This document shows, piece by piece, positions 50,001-59,710 of a stretch of 64,000 bases of DNA. The translations under genes and the position numbers were made by a program. The stretch's first letter is position 1. Every line of letters begins with the position of its first letter. The stretch spans positions 3,797,501-3,861,500 of the forward strand of contig JADKIW010000001.1 in the NCBI GenBank assembly GCA_016721115.1, written 5' to 3'. The stretch is from Candidatus Defluviilinea proxima. GTDB taxonomy: Bacteria; Chloroflexota; Anaerolineae; Anaerolineales; Villigracilaceae. The notes below the pieces were generated by a model. The model saw only the letters and a list, made by a program, of their open reading frames with translations, did not search any database and was not told the origin of the DNA.

Positions 50001-51518
50001 GTGATGAAATCCAATCGTTTATTTCAATTGATATTAATACCCATTACGCTCATGGCACTTATCGGGTCAGCTCAAACCATTGATGCCCCGACCAAAGCTC
50101 AACCAGAATTAATTCAACTGGCACTTGCAAATCCTAATCAGGATGTTTCCGTTATTGTACAAAAAATTGGCAACTCCACCTTGCCAGAAGCAGAAGTTAC
50201 AAAGCTAGGCGGTAGAGTCGCTGGCGATTTAAGCATCATCAATTCGTTTTATGCGGAGACAACAGCAAAAGCGGCCGTTGAACTATCGCGTGTGGATTCA
50301 GTTCGATGGGTCAGCTTGGACGCGAAGGTCAATTCATCTGCTTGTTCGCAATGTATCGACACAAAAAATCTGGCGAGCTCTTATATCTCCACGATCCGTG
50401 CAGATAAAACCTGGAATACAGACCCAACTTATCTTCAAGGAAAAGGCATAGGAATCGCCATCGTCGATAGCGGTGTCAATTCAACCGGTGATTTTTATAC
50501 AAACGCAGGCACAAACCGCCAGATCGCCAATGTCCGTTTCAACACTGACTACAATCAAAGCGCTACAGATGGATACGGCCATGGAACTCATATTGCAAGC
50601 GTGGCAGCCGGTGACGGAAGCGACTCGTCTGGCAAGTATATCGGCGTGGCGCCGATGGCCAATGTTATTAACGTCAAGGTCAGCAACGACGATGGAAGCG
50701 CAAAATCGTCAGACGTTATCAAGGGCTTGCAGTGGATCTTGAATAACAAAGATACGTACAACATACGCGTTGTAAATATATCTTTCAATAGCACTGTTGC
50801 CGAATCATATAACACCAGCCCGCTAGATGCGGCAGTGGAAGTTCTCTGGTTCAACAAGATCGTTGTTGTTGTGTCTGCAGGTAATCAGGCAAATGGAGTT
50901 GTATACCCACCAGCCAATGATCCGTTCGTCATCACTGTTGGGGCTACAGATGATAAAGGTACAACATCCCTTAACGATGATATCGTTACATCTTTCTCCG
51001 CTTATGGAACAACTGCAGATGGTGTAATCAAGCCTGATCTTGTTGCGCCCGGCAAAAATATCATCGCCCGAATCGTCAACATGAATATGGGTATTGCCAA
51101 AGCCCATCCCGCAAACATAATTTCCAACAGTTATTTCAAGGTCTCTGGCACTTCTGTATCCGCACCAATGGTTAGTGGAGCGGTTGCGACCTTGCTACAA
51201 GCAGAACCTAATTTGAATCCTGATCAAGTAAAGTATCGGTTGAAATCCACAGCCAATACAAATTGGAATGGTTATGATCCAACTAAAGCAGGCGCCGGGT
51301 ATTTGGACATCTTTGCGGCAACAAGGACAAGCACTACAGACACTACCAACACCGATCTCCTTCCCAGTCAATTGCTTACTACAGGCTCAGAACCCATCAC
51401 ATGGGGCAGTATTGGCTGGAACTCGATCGGTTGGAATTCAATTGGTTGGAACTCGATTGGATGGAATTCAATCGGTTGGAATTCCATAGGATGGAATAGT
51501 GACTACTGGGGCCAATAA
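50001..51518 (+). CDS. Secreted subtilisin-like serine protease (S8) with SIGWN repeats
   Basis: The 505-residue protein has an N-terminal signal peptide (about residues 1-24), an inhibitor-like propeptide (VSVIVQKIG ... VRWVSLDAKV) and an S8 catalytic domain with Asp156 in IVDSGVN, His194 in YGHGTHIAS and Ser385 in SGTSVSAPM. The last ~38 residues are six exact SIGWN repeats followed by SDYWGQ. Such Trp-rich tails may be a surface-retention or sorting tag. A ribosome site (GAAAGGAG) precedes the start. It follows the two-component pair. Confidence 0.93.
   Translation: MMKSNRLFQLILIPITLMALIGSAQTIDAPTKAQPELIQLALANPNQDVSVIVQKIGNSTLPEAEVTKLGGRVAGDLSIINSFYAETTAKAAVELSRVDSVRWVSLDAKVNSSACSQCIDTKNLASSYISTIRADKTWNTDPTYLQGKGIGIAIVDSGVNSTGDFYTNAGTNRQIANVRFNTDYNQSATDGYGHGTHIASVAAGDGSDSSGKYIGVAPMANVINVKVSNDDGSAKSSDVIKGLQWILNNKDTYNIRVVNISFNSTVAESYNTSPLDAAVEVLWFNKIVVVVSAGNQANGVVYPPANDPFVITVGATDDKGTTSLNDDIVTSFSAYGTTADGVIKPDLVAPGKNIIARIVNMNMGIAKAHPANIISNSYFKVSGTSVSAPMVSGAVATLLQAEPNLNPDQVKYRLKSTANTNWNGYDPTKAGAGYLDIFAATRTSTTDTTNTDLLPSQLLTTGSEPITWGSIGWNSIGWNSIGWNSIGWNSIGWNSIGWNSDYWGQ
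51408..51497 (+). repeat. Six 15-bp repeats encoding SIGWN
   Basis: Six 15-bp units with synonymous variation at third positions encode an identical pentapeptide each time, showing selection on the protein, not on the DNA. Confidence 0.9.
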
Positions 51519-51588
51519 GGCTCAACCAGTTTTCAGATTCACTTCTTACTATCGCATCAGGACGTAATTACAAAACAAGGAATTTACC

Positions 51589-51705
51589 ATGCACCATACA
51601 TCACAGGTCATTTTGGCTACAGTCTTGTGTATCATCGCTGTAGTTGAATATTCAAAAAAAACATATACACACTACTGTCTATCAACAGTCAGTTGGAACG
51701 GGTAA
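51589..51705 (+). CDS. Possible 38-residue membrane peptide
   Basis: In the 387-bp gap after the subtilase gene a short frame begins with ATG 51589, preceded by AAGGA at 7 bases. It encodes a hydrophobic segment (QVILATVLCIIAVVEY) and a polar tail, and ends 15 bp before a strong terminator. The ribosome site, membrane segment and terminator support a real small gene; there is no homology evidence. Confidence 0.4.
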   Translation: MHHTSQVILATVLCIIAVVEYSKKTYTHYCLSTVSWNG

Positions 51706-51720
51706 ATCCTACGCAGTCAA

Positions 51721-51763
51721 AAAAACAAGGACCTTCGAGGGGAAGCCTCGAAGGTCCTTGTTT
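51721..51763 (+). terminator. Long perfect terminator hairpin
   Basis: Arms 51721-51739 and 51745-51763 pair over 19 bp around GGAAG, with A-rich and T-rich ends. Confidence 0.9.
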
Positions 51764-51917
51764 TGTCAGCAGGCTATATGCTTAACAAAACTGCAACGGG
51801 CTCTCTTCTTAAAACACCTTGGTTTAATGTATATTTACAAAAATCGGATCACCAAACATATCAACCAAGATCGCAAGCATTCACCCTTGCTACTTTGACA
51901 ATAAGGTGTCGATCTCT

Positions 51918-54686
51918 ATGAAGGAATTATCAATCCCTGCAAGGCTCTACTTAATATCGATCAATATTCTAGGTGCTCTCATTTTAATTTTGCACCTAAA
52001 CTTCAGGTTCGTGCTAAACCCTGGCTTTCTCATATTTATTGCACTACTGGGAGGAGTCCTACACACCTTTAAGGTAGAAGGGTCCACAAACCGATCGCAC
52101 TTCACCACTAGCTTTATCGTTTTTGGATTTATTCTCGTATTGTCTGGAAACCCTGATTTCTTTATAGTGATTGTTGTAGCGAATTTGGTTCAGTGGATAT
52201 TGAATCCCCCACCCGCATGGTACATTCAACCGTTCAATATTGGATGTTATTTAATCGCCGCACAAGTCGCACACACCACTTATACAACGATCAATCCATC
52301 CGGCGACTTAACATCTCCACTTACCATTGTTGCCATCATAACCAGCGCAACAAGCTTCACACTTCTCAATCATTTTATTATTGGCGTAATTTTGTGGCTG
52401 GCACGTGGTGAAAGTTTCAAACAGTCAGGGGCATTTGGAATCACCCCAATGCTTATAGACTTAACCATGTTAAGCCTGGGGGCAAGCCTGGCTATTGTTT
52501 GGAAATACAACCCGTATGCTTTATTCCTTTTCTTGATACCGTTATATCCATTCTATAAGACCCTAAAAATCCCATCTTTAGAACGAAAAACTGAGACCGA
52601 TCCCAAAACCAATTTGTTCAACCATGGGTATTTTATGGCACAACTCAAACATGAATTGATCCGTGCCAACCGTTATGATCGTCCGCTTTCAGTGATCATG
52701 GCGGATCTTGATCTTCTAAGAAACATCAACAACACGTACGGACATTTAGCCGGGGACGATGTATTGAAAGGCATAGCCGGTATCCTAAAAGAGACCGTTC
52801 GCCAATATGATGTGGTCGCCAGGTTTGGAGGTGAGGAGTTTGCCATTCTTATGCCAGAGGCGACCATGGAACAGGCTTTTCAAAGAGCCGAATTGATCCG
52901 CCAGGCTATTGAGTCCCATAGTTTTTCGATTCCCACCAGCATTGAACCTATCAAGGTCACGATGAGCCTGGGTGTGGCGGCACGTGAAGATTTTGAGCAA
53001 ACCGGCGAAGAGATCATTCACAACGCCGATACCGCATTATATAGATCAAAGGTCCGAGGGCGCAATCAGGTATTTAGCTATACACAAGTACAGGCAGATG
53101 AGGCAACAAATATATCGAGTCCACAGACATACCCTGTGGGAGAGACTTCCACAGCAGAGGAAAAATATTTAGCATCTTCCGCCAAATATCTGACACCATC
53201 AGAAGCGGATTTAAATTCCAAGACAGAAAAAAGTACAAATCCCAAGCCACAAGAGGGATATGCTGTCAATTCAAGTCACCCTAACACCCATCATATTGCG
53301 TCCTATAAAGTATATCTATATATCACAGCGGTAGCCGCAGTTGCCATCTTCACCGCGATCCTGGGATACAACTTCCAGCGCCCGTCACTTCCACAAACGC
53401 CAATTGAGTGGACCGGGCTTGCCATGTTGATCCTGTTGACCATTCTCGCCGAAAGCTTCTCGATCAACCTCTACGTAGGGAACACGTCGATATCAACAAC
53501 TGCGGCCCCGCTCGTTGCAGGATTTATCCTTTTTGGTCCGTTAGGCACTATTGTATGTAGTACGGCGTATGCGGTAACCACGGCTATAAAATTTAGAAGT
53601 CCCTTGAACAGGTTTGTCTTCAATTTAAGCAATCACATCATTGCCGGCATGCTTGTAAATCTCATGGTCATAACCAGTGGTGTATTCCTGCAAAACTGGA
53701 ATGTAGGGACACAACTTCTGTACACCCTTACCGCATCCATCACCACTTACTTCCTTACAACCATTCTAATATCGTTAGGCATGGGCATTGACTTGAAACA
53801 GTCGCCATTCGATATCTGGAAGGAACAATATCGATGGATGGCCATCTATTATATTGGCATCGGTTTTATCTCCTATTCCTTGATCTTTGGATATCAACAT
53901 GCCGACCTGCTTGGCGTCATTTTTGTTGCTGTTCCACTGATTCTCTTGCGCTTTAGCCAGGCACAATACGTAGGACACACACGCGAAGTTGTGACAAAGT
54001 TAAGGAAGAAAAATCAGGAACTGGAAAAAAGCACGAATGAAATCCATGAATTAAGCGAAGGTCTGCTCACAACTCTTTCCGAGATCATCGATTTGCGCGA
54101 TCCCCATGTCCTCGGACACTCGAAACAGGTGAGTAAATACGCCACACAAATAGCGACAGAACTCAACCTCAGCAAGAAACAGATCGAGATCATTCGGAAA
54201 GCGGGATTGTTGCATGATATTGGTAAGTTGGGAATTCCAATGGAATTACTAACCAAACCATCAAGTCTTAGTTCTGCAGAATACGAAGTGATAAAAAAAC
54301 ACACTTCCCTGGGAGGGGACCTTATCAAAAGCACGCCATCTTTGCGTCCACTGGCACAAATCATCCGTCAACATCATGAAAGGCACGACGGCAAAGGATA
54401 TCCGGACAAGATCGCAGGAAGTCAAATCCATCTTGAGGCACGCATTGTAGCTGTTGCTGACGCAATTGAGGCCATGTCGTCGGACCGACCATATCGGCGA
54501 GCCTTAAAGCCAGAGAAGATCCACGAAGAATTGACTAAAAACTCGGGCACACAGTTCGACCCACTAGTGGTGACCGCCGCAGTCAAAATGTTGGACAAAA
54601 TGTACGAGGAAGAAGTGTCCTCAGCATACCCTGATGGACAGGCCAAAACGAAGGCGAAACTTATCGCAGAGACCCAAACACCCTAA
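51918..54686 (+). CDS. Membrane protein with GGDEF and HD-GYP domains
   Basis: The ~922-residue protein has an N-terminal membrane region (about six helices, residues 1-215), then a diguanylate cyclase domain (SVIMADLDLLRNINNTYGH, FGGEEFAI) and a linker. A second membrane region (about residues 455-680) follows, and last an HD-GYP phosphodiesterase (GLLHDIGKLGIP, HHERHDGKGYPD). It could both make and break cyclic di-GMP. The GGEEF motif and HD-GYP residues are intact. The two membrane blocks look alike and may be a duplicated sensor module. ATG 51918 is preferred to GTG 51906. Confidence 0.92.
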   Translation: MKELSIPARLYLISINILGALILILHLNFRFVLNPGFLIFIALLGGVLHTFKVEGSTNRSHFTTSFIVFGFILVLSGNPDFFIVIVVANLVQWILNPPPAWYIQPFNIGCYLIAAQVAHTTYTTINPSGDLTSPLTIVAIITSATSFTLLNHFIIGVILWLARGESFKQSGAFGITPMLIDLTMLSLGASLAIVWKYNPYALFLFLIPLYPFYKTLKIPSLERKTETDPKTNLFNHGYFMAQLKHELIRANRYDRPLSVIMADLDLLRNINNTYGHLAGDDVLKGIAGILKETVRQYDVVARFGGEEFAILMPEATMEQAFQRAELIRQAIESHSFSIPTSIEPIKVTMSLGVAAREDFEQTGEEIIHNADTALYRSKVRGRNQVFSYTQVQADEATNISSPQTYPVGETSTAEEKYLASSAKYLTPSEADLNSKTEKSTNPKPQEGYAVNSSHPNTHHIASYKVYLYITAVAAVAIFTAILGYNFQRPSLPQTPIEWTGLAMLILLTILAESFSINLYVGNTSISTTAAPLVAGFILFGPLGTIVCSTAYAVTTAIKFRSPLNRFVFNLSNHIIAGMLVNLMVITSGVFLQNWNVGTQLLYTLTASITTYFLTTILISLGMGIDLKQSPFDIWKEQYRWMAIYYIGIGFISYSLIFGYQHADLLGVIFVAVPLILLRFSQAQYVGHTREVVTKLRKKNQELEKSTNEIHELSEGLLTTLSEIIDLRDPHVLGHSKQVSKYATQIATELNLSKKQIEIIRKAGLLHDIGKLGIPMELLTKPSSLSSAEYEVIKKHTSLGGDLIKSTPSLRPLAQIIRQHHERHDGKGYPDKIAGSQIHLEARIVAVADAIEAMSSDRPYRRALKPEKIHEELTKNSGTQFDPLVVTAAVKMLDKMYEEEVSSAYPDGQAKTKAKLIAETQTP

Positions 54687-54747
54687 ATTCTGCCTTGTTT
54701 TGCATTGGTATCACAATGATTTAAAATAAAAATAAGGCGATAATTTC

Positions 54748-55335
54748 ATGCGAGGAAATATGACTAAACTCGCTGAAACAGAAAAATCCATACTTTTCAT
54801 GAATAACATGGCCGGAGATGACCTGTGGGAAGGCGGTCATTTACTGTTGGACGATTGCCCCAAATTTTCCCCTCCACATAAATTATTCAAATATAAAAAA
54901 GTATCCAGAACCGCGTACAACTCTGATGGGATTTATTTGACATACATTCCTTACAGAGTGGGAAGAAATGAAAAAATCGACCTTTATGGCTTCCCATTCC
55001 TCCCCATACAGGTTGACCCGTCAGACATTGAATACCCAACATCGTTACAGGGATTGGTTATCACGCAAGACATGCGAATGCTCGATTATCTGCTCGAACA
55101 GGACCCAAGCTTCCACTTTATCGCCAATCGATATACAAGCCGTCTGGCATGGGCAAAAAGCCAAAACCTGCCTACAGTGCTTGCTGTACATCATGCCGAA
55201 AGATATAGGGGTAATATCAAAGAACTGAGTCGGCTCACAGGTATGGATATTTTCTGCCCAGTACACTGGCACACTGGCGAGCCTACTGCTGGTTTTTTCA
55301 ACAAAGCGGTAAAGGCAGTCCTCGCATCCAGCTAA
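54748..55335 (+). CDS. Hypothetical protein with clustered His residues
   Basis: The 195-residue soluble protein was not recognised. Near the C-terminus it has VLAVHHAERYRG and FCPVHWHTGEPTAG, which could form a metal site, and the mixed alpha/beta pattern might suit a hydrolase. An alternative start is ATG 54760. It lies between the GGDEF/HD-GYP gene and convergent menG, with no sign of an operon. Confidence 0.55.
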   Translation: MRGNMTKLAETEKSILFMNNMAGDDLWEGGHLLLDDCPKFSPPHKLFKYKKVSRTAYNSDGIYLTYIPYRVGRNEKIDLYGFPFLPIQVDPSDIEYPTSLQGLVITQDMRMLDYLLEQDPSFHFIANRYTSRLAWAKSQNLPTVLAVHHAERYRGNIKELSRLTGMDIFCPVHWHTGEPTAGFFNKAVKAVLASS

Positions 55336-55341
55336 AACAAT

Positions 55342-56046
55342 TTACTTCTCACCCCAATGAATCGCAATCGTCCCAAACATAAGCCGCTGAAAACTGATCT
55401 TTTGGAAACCAGCCGCGGCCATGCGTGACGCCATCTCCTCAGCCGTGACAAACCCTTCTGTAGTTTCAGGCAAATAGCGATAGGCATCTTTTGAACCAGT
55501 AAGAAGCCCTCCAAGAGTGGGGATAATGAAGTGCATATGAAAAGAAATAAATGGGGATAAGATATTTTTCTTTGGGCGGGTTGTATCAAGAACAACAATG
55601 CGTCCGCCTTTTTTCAACACGCGATATTGCTCTGCCAATGCTTTTTGCAAATCAATGACGTTCCGCATCAGAAAGCCAGAGATAACAGCATCAAAGGATG
55701 AATTGTTGAACGGCAATCGGAGCGCATCAGCAGTAGAAAAAATAAGCGGACTTGTCTTCTGCCCCACTCGCATCATTTCTAACGTGAAGTCTGCCGCTAC
55801 AACCCGAGCCTTAGGAAACGCTGACAGCGCCTCCCGTGCCAGATCGCCTGTACCAGTTCCGAGGTCCAGCAAAGAGGCGTGATCATTCATCCGAGCCAGT
55901 TCAACGACTCGTTTTCTCCAACGGATGTCCTGCCCACCTGTCATGAGTCGATTCATCAGATCGTAACGTTTGGCAATACGGGTGAACATGCCTTGCACAT
56001 ATTTTACACGTTCATCTCCAGTGAGTTGTGTCATGGTATCTCCCAA
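55342..56046 (-). CDS. menG: Demethylmenaquinone methyltransferase (MenG/UbiE)
   Basis: The 234-residue SAM-dependent C-methyltransferase makes menaquinone from demethylmenaquinone. It has the UbiE signatures YDLMNRLMTGGQDIRWRKRVV and LDLGTGTGDLA, plus the C-terminal GFVTAEEMASRMAAAGF. The start at 56046 includes the family N-terminus. It is divergent from menA across an 80-bp gap, so a shared promoter region is likely. Confidence 0.92.
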   Translation of the reverse strand: MGDTMTQLTGDERVKYVQGMFTRIAKRYDLMNRLMTGGQDIRWRKRVVELARMNDHASLLDLGTGTGDLAREALSAFPKARVVAADFTLEMMRVGQKTSPLIFSTADALRLPFNNSSFDAVISGFLMRNVIDLQKALAEQYRVLKKGGRIVVLDTTRPKKNILSPFISFHMHFIIPTLGGLLTGSKDAYRYLPETTEGFVTAEEMASRMAAAGFQKISFQRLMFGTIAIHWGEK

Positions 56047-56126
56047 GTTGAGTTCAGGTAATTATACCCATGGCGGGCATCATATAAGTTATACTGCCCA
56101 AACGATCTTAATGATGGAGAAAAGCT

Positions 56127-57023
56127 TTGGCTGAAAATTCTAAATTCAATTGGAACGCATGGATGATGGCGATCCGTCCACGGACGTTGCCAGCAGCGGC
56201 GGCAGGAATTGTAATGGGCGCGGCGCTGACGTGGCGCGACGGAAATTTCCGAATCGATGCAGTGTTAGTTTGTTTGTTAACTGCATTACTCTTACAAATC
56301 GGAAGCAACCTTGCTAATGATGTTTTTGATTTTGAACGCGGCACAGACACAGCAAAGCGATTGGGACCGACAAGAGTAACTCAAGCAGGGTTATTGACAC
56401 CGAAGCAAGTGAAAACAGGCATGATCGTTGTGTTCGGATTGGCAATACTTTTAGGGCTTTATCTTGTATGGCTCGGCGGTTGGATCATCATCATTCTTGG
56501 CGTTGTAGCAATTGCATCAGCAATCGCCTACACAGGCGGTCCCTTTCCCATTGGCTATCACGGGCTGGGCGATATTTTTGTCTTTATCTTTTTCGGCGTC
56601 GTTTCTGTAACAGGGACCTATTTCATTCAAGCAGGAACCATAACACCTGTTGTGTGGTTAATGACCATCCCGCCTGGGTTGATCGTTACCGCGATCCTTG
56701 TTGTGAACAACCTTCGTGATATCGACAATGATCGTAAGGCGGGTAAATATACGTTGGCTGTAAGGTTCGGCGAAAAAGCCACGAAGATTCAATACACAGT
56801 CTGCATCGTTGCTGCTTATTTGATTTTGATTCCCGTTGCATGGGTTGGCTTAATCCCGTGGACAGTATTACTTGCATGGGTATCGTTGCCAATTGCATTT
56901 CAAGCCACAAAAGTTGTGTTGACTCAAAAGGGACGTCCCTTGAATGCGGCGCTCGCAAAGACAGGGCAAACTGCGCTGGCATTTAGTTTATTATTTTGGT
57001 TGGGGTTGTTACTGCAAAAATAA
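56127..57023 (+). CDS. menA: 1,4-dihydroxy-2-naphthoate polyprenyltransferase (MenA)
   Basis: The 298-residue membrane prenyltransferase attaches the isoprenoid chain in menaquinone synthesis. The two Asp motifs are NDVFDFERGTD and NNLRDIDNDRKAGKYTLAVRFG, and about eight membrane helices fit. A TTG start at 56127 is supported by GGAGAA about 8 bases upstream. With menG this gives two late menaquinone steps. Confidence 0.92.
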   Translation: MAENSKFNWNAWMMAIRPRTLPAAAAGIVMGAALTWRDGNFRIDAVLVCLLTALLLQIGSNLANDVFDFERGTDTAKRLGPTRVTQAGLLTPKQVKTGMIVVFGLAILLGLYLVWLGGWIIIILGVVAIASAIAYTGGPFPIGYHGLGDIFVFIFFGVVSVTGTYFIQAGTITPVVWLMTIPPGLIVTAILVVNNLRDIDNDRKAGKYTLAVRFGEKATKIQYTVCIVAAYLILIPVAWVGLIPWTVLLAWVSLPIAFQATKVVLTQKGRPLNAALAKTGQTALAFSLLFWLGLLLQK

Positions 57024-57034
57024 AAGTTGAACGG

Positions 57035-57775
57035 TCAACTCACAAACTTCCATTTGCACCATTTTTGTTCGAGCCAGTCCACAGTGAAATACATACCAAG
57101 CCCCATAAGGCTCATAGCGATCACACCTGCATACATGGCGGGATAATCCAACAGCGTGCTTCCTTTGTAATAAATATAATAGCCAAGCCCATACTTCGTC
57201 GCAGACAACTCGGTGATATACAACACTGCTACTGCCGTCCCGATCGATTGGCGAAGCGCAGTCAAAATGGCAGGCAGGCTGGCGGGTAGATAAACGAAGC
57301 GGAACAATGCACGCCGCCCTGCTCCAAGGCTCTGCAAACTCTGGATCAATTGCGGGGCAATTCCCGAAGCCTGGTCTCGTACAAGCACTAAGATCTGAAA
57401 AAACAAAATCAAGAACAGGATGGCAATCTTCGCCACGTCACCAATTCCCAAAAACAGGATGACAACTGGGACAAGGACAACCTTGGGGATCGGATACAGC
57501 AGATAGATGAATGGGGAAAAGAAACGGTTCAGCTTCGCGGACCCGCCAATTGCCAGCCCCACAGGAGCCGCCACCAGCACCGACAGCGCCATTCCTGCAG
57601 TGGCACGCCATAAGCTAACTGCAAAATGGATCAACAGATCCTTTCGTAGTTCGCGGAAGAACACAAGCAATACTTCCAGTGGTTGCGGGAGAATTGGCAA
57701 ATTGACGATCATTGCCGCCACTTGCCAGAGAACAAACAATGCTAACGCCGCCAGGAGAACATCACGCCGCCTCAT
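57035..57775 (-). CDS. ABC transporter permease (SsuC/TauC type)
   Basis: The 246-residue permease has about six membrane helices and an EAA-like loop (LIQSLQSLGAGRRALFRFVYLPASLPAIL). It belongs to the nitrate/sulfonate/taurine/pyrimidine-precursor importers. It starts inside the ATPase gene (14-bp overlap), so the two are coupled. Substrate unknown. Confidence 0.88.
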   Translation of the reverse strand: MRRRDVLLAALALFVLWQVAAMIVNLPILPQPLEVLLVFFRELRKDLLIHFAVSLWRATAGMALSVLVAAPVGLAIGGSAKLNRFFSPFIYLLYPIPKVVLVPVVILFLGIGDVAKIAILFLILFFQILVLVRDQASGIAPQLIQSLQSLGAGRRALFRFVYLPASLPAILTALRQSIGTAVAVLYITELSATKYGLGYYIYYKGSTLLDYPAMYAGVIAMSLMGLGMYFTVDWLEQKWCKWKFVS

Positions 57776-58517
57776 GTTGCATCTCCCTGCGTAATTGATT
57801 GCATAAATCCTGATAGGCTTTGCTTTCCCTGTGACCATCCGTCCCAGCAGATGGGTTCTCGAAGACTTGCTTCGTATCAAGCAGAAGGATCTTTTTCCCC
57901 AAGACAACCGCTTCTTCAATGGAGTGCGTGACAACAACTAACGTCAATTGCTTTTCCGCGCACAAGGATAATGTCAGGTTTTGCAGGTCTTCACGAGTGA
58001 CAGCGTCCAGTGAGGAGAAGGGTTCGTCCATGAGGAGCAGGTCAGGTTCGAGGGCGAGAGTGCGGGCAATGGCAGTGCGTTGACGTTGTCCACCTGAGAG
58101 TTGGGATGGATATTGTTCAGCAACCTCATGAATGCCTAAACGCTCAAGCCAATAGGGAACATTATTTTGCGGTTGAAAATTGACAGGAGCATGCTTGCCA
58201 TCTTCGCCGTAGAATTTTCGCAGGCGCAGGCCCAACTCCACATTTTCACGGACAGTTGACCATGGAAGCAAGCCGTAGTCTTGCAGGATCAATCCGCTGT
58301 GCGGGCGCGGACGTGTAAGGCGTTCGCCATCGATTTCGATGAGTCCGCTTGTTGGGGAACGCAAACCAGCCAACAGATACAACAATGTCGTCTTGCCACA
58401 GCCTGATGTGCCGAGAATCGCCCAAGTCTCACCGCGGGAGATTTCGAGAGAGAAATTCTCGAAAAGCGGCGAGACGTTGGGATAGGTAAAGTCGATGGAA
58501 CGAATGTGGATCATCAT
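57762..58517 (-). CDS. ABC transporter ATP-binding protein
   Basis: The ~251-residue ATPase has Walker A GTSGCGKTT, Q-loop LILQDYGLLPW, signature LSGGQRQR, Walker B LLLMDEP and switch His in VVVTHS. It is of the SsuB/TauB group and partners the downstream permease. The start is taken at 58517, where homology begins. Confidence 0.92.
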   Translation of the reverse strand: MMIHIRSIDFTYPNVSPLFENFSLEISRGETWAILGTSGCGKTTLLYLLAGLRSPTSGLIEIDGERLTRPRPHSGLILQDYGLLPWSTVRENVELGLRLRKFYGEDGKHAPVNFQPQNNVPYWLERLGIHEVAEQYPSQLSGGQRQRTAIARTLALEPDLLLMDEPFSSLDAVTREDLQNLTLSLCAEKQLTLVVVTHSIEEAVVLGKKILLLDTKQVFENPSAGTDGHRESKAYQDLCNQLRREMQHEAA

Positions 58518-58529
58518 TTGAAATATTTT

Positions 58530-58591
58530 AACCACAGAGACACTGAGTCACGGAGTTTATAAATTCTCAGTGTCTCTGTGTCTCCGTGGTT
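58530..58591. repeat. Palindromic extragenic repeat
   Basis: ACCACAGAGACACTGAG (from 58531) pairs with CTCAGTGTCTCTGTG and CCGTGGT (58566-58590) around an A+T-rich centre. The 'CCACAGAGACAC' type is a dispersed repeat in many genomes. It lies between the binding protein and ATPase genes and may set their relative expression. Confidence 0.75.
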
Positions 58592-58633
58592 CAACGGACG
58601 GAAAACCTCAATCGAAGCAAGATCAACTGTCGG

Positions 58634-59575
58634 CTAAGGGAGAAGCGAGGCGTTGACTGAGTCCGTATAGGAGATGTCAACATCCAGCATCCCTTTTCCT
58701 TTTAGCCAGTTCAATGCATCCTGCCATTCAGCTTCAGTGGGCACGCCAGCCGTCGGGAAGACAGGAGCCTGATACTTATCCAACAATGGCGGTGGGACAA
58801 GGTTCTGTTCACTGAGAACATTCTTGTATTTGGCAGGGTCTGCATTGACGAGAGCAGTAGCATCTTCGATGGCGGCGAGAAAACCTTTGACGGCATTGGG
58901 GTTGGCATCAATGACTTCTTTGCGGAAGGAAATCACGCTGAAACCATATTCTGGATATTTCGAATCATCGGCGATGATAACGCCACCTTGACCAACAACC
59001 AGCGACGCCAGCGGATCAGGCATAACACCAGCCTTCAACTCACCAGAGGCAAGCAGTGCCATTCGGTCTGGAATCTTGGGAACAGCAACGGTCTTGATCT
59101 CATCAGGAGAAAAGCCCTCAGCTTGAAGGATGCGGTCGGTGGCGTATTCGATGACAGTTCCCTGCGAGACACCGATCTCAACACCTTTGAGCCCGTTGAC
59201 ATCTGTGATGCCGCTCTTGCCCGATGCGATGATGAAGAAGTGACCGTGTCCATCAGTGGGACGCAAGGCATAACGCACGACCTGCATTTGCGTTGATTCT
59301 TTATTGAACATCATCACAGCAAGTGTTTCGTTGATCGTGCCATCAGCCTGTTTGGCGGCAAGGATCTGATCCCGTTCAGGGGCAGAGGCAACTGGCACAA
59401 ATTCAACATTGACGCCATGCTTAACAAACAATCCTTCTTGCTGTGCTACATACATCGGGAGAGTGTCAATGATCGGTAGAACAGCGATCTTGAGACTCGC
59501 TGGTTCAGCAGGTGAAGCACAAGCTGAAAGAAGAAATATCAAGCTAAGCAAAACAGGCAGGAATTTATTTCTCAT
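58634..59575 (-). CDS. ABC transporter substrate-binding lipoprotein (SsuA/NMT1-like)
   Basis: The 313-residue lipoprotein has the lipobox LLSAC (Cys at about residue 19) and the NMT1/SsuA fold pattern (LKIAVLPIIDTLPMYVAQQEGLF, then GLKGVEIGVSQGTVIEY). It is the first gene of a three-gene importer operon. Members bind sulfonates, nitrate or thiamine-pyrimidine precursors; the ligand here is unknown. Confidence 0.9.
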   Translation of the reverse strand: MRNKFLPVLLSLIFLLSACASPAEPASLKIAVLPIIDTLPMYVAQQEGLFVKHGVNVEFVPVASAPERDQILAAKQADGTINETLAVMMFNKESTQMQVVRYALRPTDGHGHFFIIASGKSGITDVNGLKGVEIGVSQGTVIEYATDRILQAEGFSPDEIKTVAVPKIPDRMALLASGELKAGVMPDPLASLVVGQGGVIIADDSKYPEYGFSVISFRKEVIDANPNAVKGFLAAIEDATALVNADPAKYKNVLSEQNLVPPPLLDKYQAPVFPTAGVPTEAEWQDALNWLKGKGMLDVDISYTDSVNASLLP

Positions 59576-59710
59576 TGTAAAGTCACTCCACTTTTATGGT
59601 TTGAGCATCATTATGATGATAGCATAAGGAATCATAAAGTGAAGATTATCCACGTTTTGACGCCAATTCTCATGTTTTTACTCTGAATTAGAGAACCCAC
59701 AATTTATTTT

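Noticed and set aside
51408..51497. Diversity-generating or recombination function for the SIGWN repeats.
   Set aside because: There is no reverse transcriptase or template repeat, and the DNA copies differ only at synonymous sites.
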